Source of the DNA: an endosymbiont 'TC1' of Trimyema compressum
GTDB taxonomy: Bacteria; Bacillota; TC1
Reading direction: 5' to 3'
Assembly (NCBI RefSeq): GCF_001584725.1
Contig: NZ_CP014606.1
Coordinates: 1,455,501 to 1,519,500, forward strand
DNA: 64,000 nt
In this document: positions 62,093-64,000 of the stretch, one piece after another
Layout of the letters: each line of letters opens with the position of its first letter
Position numbering within the stretch: the stretch's first letter is position 1
Notes under the pieces: model-generated
Seen by the model: the letters and a program-made list of their open reading frames with translations, nothing else
Database searches by the model: none
Told to the model about the DNA's origin: nothing
Position numbers and translations under genes: made by a program

Positions 62093-62425
62093 TTATTGTT
62101 CCTTTAATACAAGGACTTTTTCACCTGGTTTTAACAATCCTAAAGCTTTCTTAGTTTCGTGTTCAAGAACTTCCGGACTATCAATTTGACTCTTCTTCGT
62201 CAATAATTCTTGTTTTTCTCTATAGAGCGCTTCTATTTGATCCCCAATTGCTTTATTAGCATTATAAATTTGCACACTCTCATAAACTCCCTTTCCAATA
62301 TTAAAAAATAAAAAAATAAGAACAGCACTAATAGCAACAATTGCAATGGTTTGATTACGCTGCCTTTTGTCCATTTGTCGCTTCGGTTTTTGAAGGAGTT
62401 CTCTTTTTCCTCTCTTGATTTTCAT
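62093..62425 (-). CDS. divIC: Septum formation initiator DivIC/FtsB
   Basis: 110 residues: a basic cytosolic N-terminus (KRGKRELLQKPKRQMDKRQR), one membrane helix (IAIVAISAVLIFLFFNIGKG), then an extracellular coiled coil (IGDQIEALYREKQELLTKKS) and a GLLKPGEKVLVL end typical of divisome FtsB/DivIC. It precedes the S1 gene by 28 bases. Confidence 0.88.
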   Translation of the reverse strand: MKIKRGKRELLQKPKRQMDKRQRNQTIAIVAISAVLIFLFFNIGKGVYESVQIYNANKAIGDQIEALYREKQELLTKKSQIDSPEVLEHETKKALGLLKPGEKVLVLKEQ

Positions 62426-62493
62426 AATTCCCCCTAGTAAGTCTCACATACCTTCATTATATACAAATACCCATTGCTCGTCAAAACAAATCT

Positions 62494-63333
62494 CTATATT
62501 CCATAGAACTTTTCAGCATTACCACCTAGTATATTAACCATTTCCTCATTTGTTAGCCCTGTTTTTGCGAAATAGGATTCATAGCGCTTAATAGACACCA
62601 ATGGACAATCACTACCAAAAACTACTTTATCCAAAATGCCAATAGTTTTTAAAACCTGAAAAACAGCTGGCTCATATAAGAAAACAGCAACAGCTGTATC
62701 ATAATAGAGATTTTTCAAATCCTTTTTCATTTCTTTCGTCAGCTCATAAAAAGGAAGCCCTCCACCTAAGTGAGCCGTTACAATTTTATTATCAGGAAAA
62801 TACATAGCTATAGTAGCTATTTCTACAGGATTTACATTTACTTTCCCTGGATAGTAATGACCTACTGGTTCATTACTATGAATATTCACAACTAAATTTT
62901 TAGATTTACAAAAATCCATTAATGGCTCTAAGTCCTTTTTATTATAAGGATCAATATGTTGTCCTGATAAGAAAAGCTCACCGACACCTGCTAAACCTGC
63001 TTCATAAGACCTCCTGGCCTCCAAAATGGCACCTGGGGCTTTAGGCGAGATAGCCATATGACCAATGAGGCGACGGGGGTACTTTTTAACCATTTCAATA
63101 GTATAGTCATTAACGTACTTACATAAACCTAAATCGTTAAAAGAAAAACCAAAACAAATACCCTTATCAAAATCTCCTTCATCTAAATTATAGATTAAAT
63201 CTTCAGCAGTGGCATAACGATTGTTCTTAGTACCTGCTAGGAGAGCCCAATAAGGTTCTTTATCAAATATTTTCTTGTAGTCCCTGATTAAACCAGGTGG
63301 TGTTAAGTGCATATGGCAATCAATCTTTTTCAT
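62494..63333 (-). CDS. Amidohydrolase-family metal-dependent hydrolase
   Basis: 279 residues, TIM-barrel of the amidohydrolase-2 type. Metal ligands HxH in IDCHMHLTPPG, His in VVNIHSNEPVGHY, His in KIVTAHLGGGLPFY and Asp in VVFGSDCPLVS. Substrate unknown. It sits where the spore genes yabP and yabQ lie in spore formers, between rqcP and divIC, and starts 2 bases after the rqcP end. Confidence 0.82.
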   Translation of the reverse strand: MKKIDCHMHLTPPGLIRDYKKIFDKEPYWALLAGTKNNRYATAEDLIYNLDEGDFDKGICFGFSFNDLGLCKYVNDYTIEMVKKYPRRLIGHMAISPKAPGAILEARRSYEAGLAGVGELFLSGQHIDPYNKKDLEPLMDFCKSKNLVVNIHSNEPVGHYYPGKVNVNPVEIATIAMYFPDNKIVTAHLGGGLPFYELTKEMKKDLKNLYYDTAVAVFLYEPAVFQVLKTIGILDKVVFGSDCPLVSIKRYESYFAKTGLTNEEMVNILGGNAEKFYGI

Positions 63334-63335
63334 AA

Positions 63336-63600
63336 CTATTCTTCATCCATTTTATTCACACTGACTAAGTCATAAAGAATGCCAACATCCTCTTTTTTTT
63401 ACAACTTCTTTAATATCAGTCACTTTAACTATGGTTTTTCTGCAACCATAAATAATGGCAATTTGATCATCAATTTTCACTTCATAGCTTGCCTTAATTG
63501 ATTTATTATTGACTAAAACTTTGCCATGATCACAAAGCTCTTTGCCTACACTTCTTCTTTTTACTAAACGAGTTATTTTTAAATATTTATCAATTCTCAT
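63336..63600 (-). CDS. rqcP: S4-domain RNA-binding protein RqcP, C-terminal frameshift in an A run
   Basis: MRIDKYLKITRLVKRRSVGK, then ELCDHGKVLVNNKSIKASYE: a small S4 protein that works in ribosome-associated quality control. The run of eight A (63393-63400) is one longer than needed: with seven the frame continues KEDVGILYDLVSVNKMDEE to TAG at 63336. As written the protein ends KKRGCWHSL (stop at 63370). ATG 63600 starts the S4 domain; codons further upstream lie in a hairpin. A homopolymer error is likely. Confidence 0.8.
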
Positions 63601-63614
63601 AATTCTTCTTTTGA

Positions 63615-63642
63615 AATAAGACCGGGATACCCCGGTCTTATT
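63615..63642 (-). terminator. Hairpin between hup and rqcP
   Basis: AATAAGACCGGG and CCCGGTCTTATT, a 12-base-pair GC-rich stem with a 4-base loop and no strong T run. Probably partial termination after the highly expressed hup. Confidence 0.7.
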
Positions 63643-63680
63643 CATTTTCCTTTTTTAATTCTAAGCTTCTTTAAGGTGTT

Positions 63681-63956
63681 TTACTTCTTTACAGCATCTT
63701 TTAATACTTTACCAGCTTTAAATGCTGGAACTTTTGAAGCTGGAATTTGCATAGGTTCTTTTGTTTTTGGGTTGTGCCCTGTACGAGCAGCTCTTTCTCT
63801 AACTTCGAAAGTACCAAATCCAACGAGTTGAACCTTTTCTCCCTTTTTAAGGCTGTCTTTAATCCCTTGGAATACTGCTGATACAGCTTTTTCAGCATCT
63901 TTTTTAGATAAGCCAGTACTGTCTGCAACTACACCTACTAAATCTCCTTTATTCAT
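63681..63956 (-). CDS. hup: DNA-binding protein HU
   Basis: Nucleoid protein, 91 residues. [20 protein letters not shown], then [20 protein letters not shown] with the Pro that intercalates DNA ([17 protein letters not shown]). AGGAGGG 9 bases before the ATG. First gene of the hup-rqcP-divIC block. Confidence 0.96.
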   Translation of the reverse strand: MNKGDLVGVVADSTGLSKKDAEKAVSAVFQGIKDSLKKGEKVQLVGFGTFEVRERAARTGHNPKTKEPMQIPASKVPAFKAGKVLKDAVKK

Positions 63957-64000
63957 CTGAGTCCCTCCTTATTTTAACTATGTTCAATGTATTTGTCTTT

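Overview
The window comes from an AT-rich, low-GC Firmicute, most likely an anaerobic member of the Clostridia or Tissierellia. The grounds are the gene content (gyrBA, the rpmH-rnpA-yidC-jag-mnmE-mnmG-rsmG block, an acc-fab operon with FabK, formate-tetrahydrofolate ligase, FeoB, AGGAGG-type ribosome binding sites) and the very AT-rich spacers. No dnaA is present, so the origin itself is not in view although two origin-associated blocks are. The organism looks non-sporulating here: spoIIE, yabP and yabQ, which usually sit between hup and tilS in spore formers, are absent.

Layout. 1-3.1 kb: gyrA (partial) and gyrB, minus strand. 3.3-6.1 kb: PadR regulator, a broken HAAS-domain gene and two broken LolA-like paralogues. 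6.3-9.3 kb: iron uptake (DtxR-FeoA fusion, FeoB, Cys-rich partner). 9.3-11.7 kb: iron alcohol dehydrogenase and an XdhC-family protein. 11.7-15.3 kb: decayed ydjXY-like operon, DUF2178-like protein with XRE regulator, broken glucosaminidase. 15.4-21.4 kb: rpmH to rsmG, intact. 21.5-26.4 kb: decayed hydrolase, gene-poor DNA with two candidate RNAs, membrane proteins. 26.4-29.1 kb: decayed ECF S component, coaX and coaBC. 29.1-38 kb: truncated repressor, a dead IS3-family element, decayed surface proteins (InlB repeat, TasA-like, LPXTG/MucBP), IS256 remnant, two DUF1801 genes and an old-yellow-enzyme gene, nearly all broken. 38.1-39.0 kb: DUF3021/LytTR pair. 39.1-48.4 kb: complete accBCDA-fabH-acpP-fabK-fabD-fabG-fabF-fabZ operon. 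48.6-57.0 kb: lipBA, a broken BMP-type binding protein, fhs, ndk, ftsH, tilS. 57.1-61.5 kb: broken NTPase and XdhC genes, a broken large NucS-like nuclease gene and a tyrosine-recombinase remnant next to tRNA-Met. 61.5-64 kb: tRNA-Met, S1-domain protein, DivIC, amidohydrolase, RqcP, HU.

The most striking property is bimodal. About 33 kb of housekeeping genes read without a single lesion, while more than 20 accessory genes carry frameshifts (often in A/T runs), nonsense codons or truncations. This looks like ongoing gene decay, perhaps with some residual homopolymer sequencing error. The decay reaches the pantothenate-to-CoA genes, although the adjacent type II fatty acid synthesis operon, whose ACP needs CoA-derived phosphopantetheine, is intact.

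No single new system is proven. The best candidates for novelty are the NucS-domain/Cys-cluster gene at the tRNA-Met island, the promoter-to-terminator small RNA at 24.14-24.28 kb, the hairpin-rich segment at 23.59-23.84 kb, and the (Ile-Ala-Gly)7 repeat in the ECF S component.
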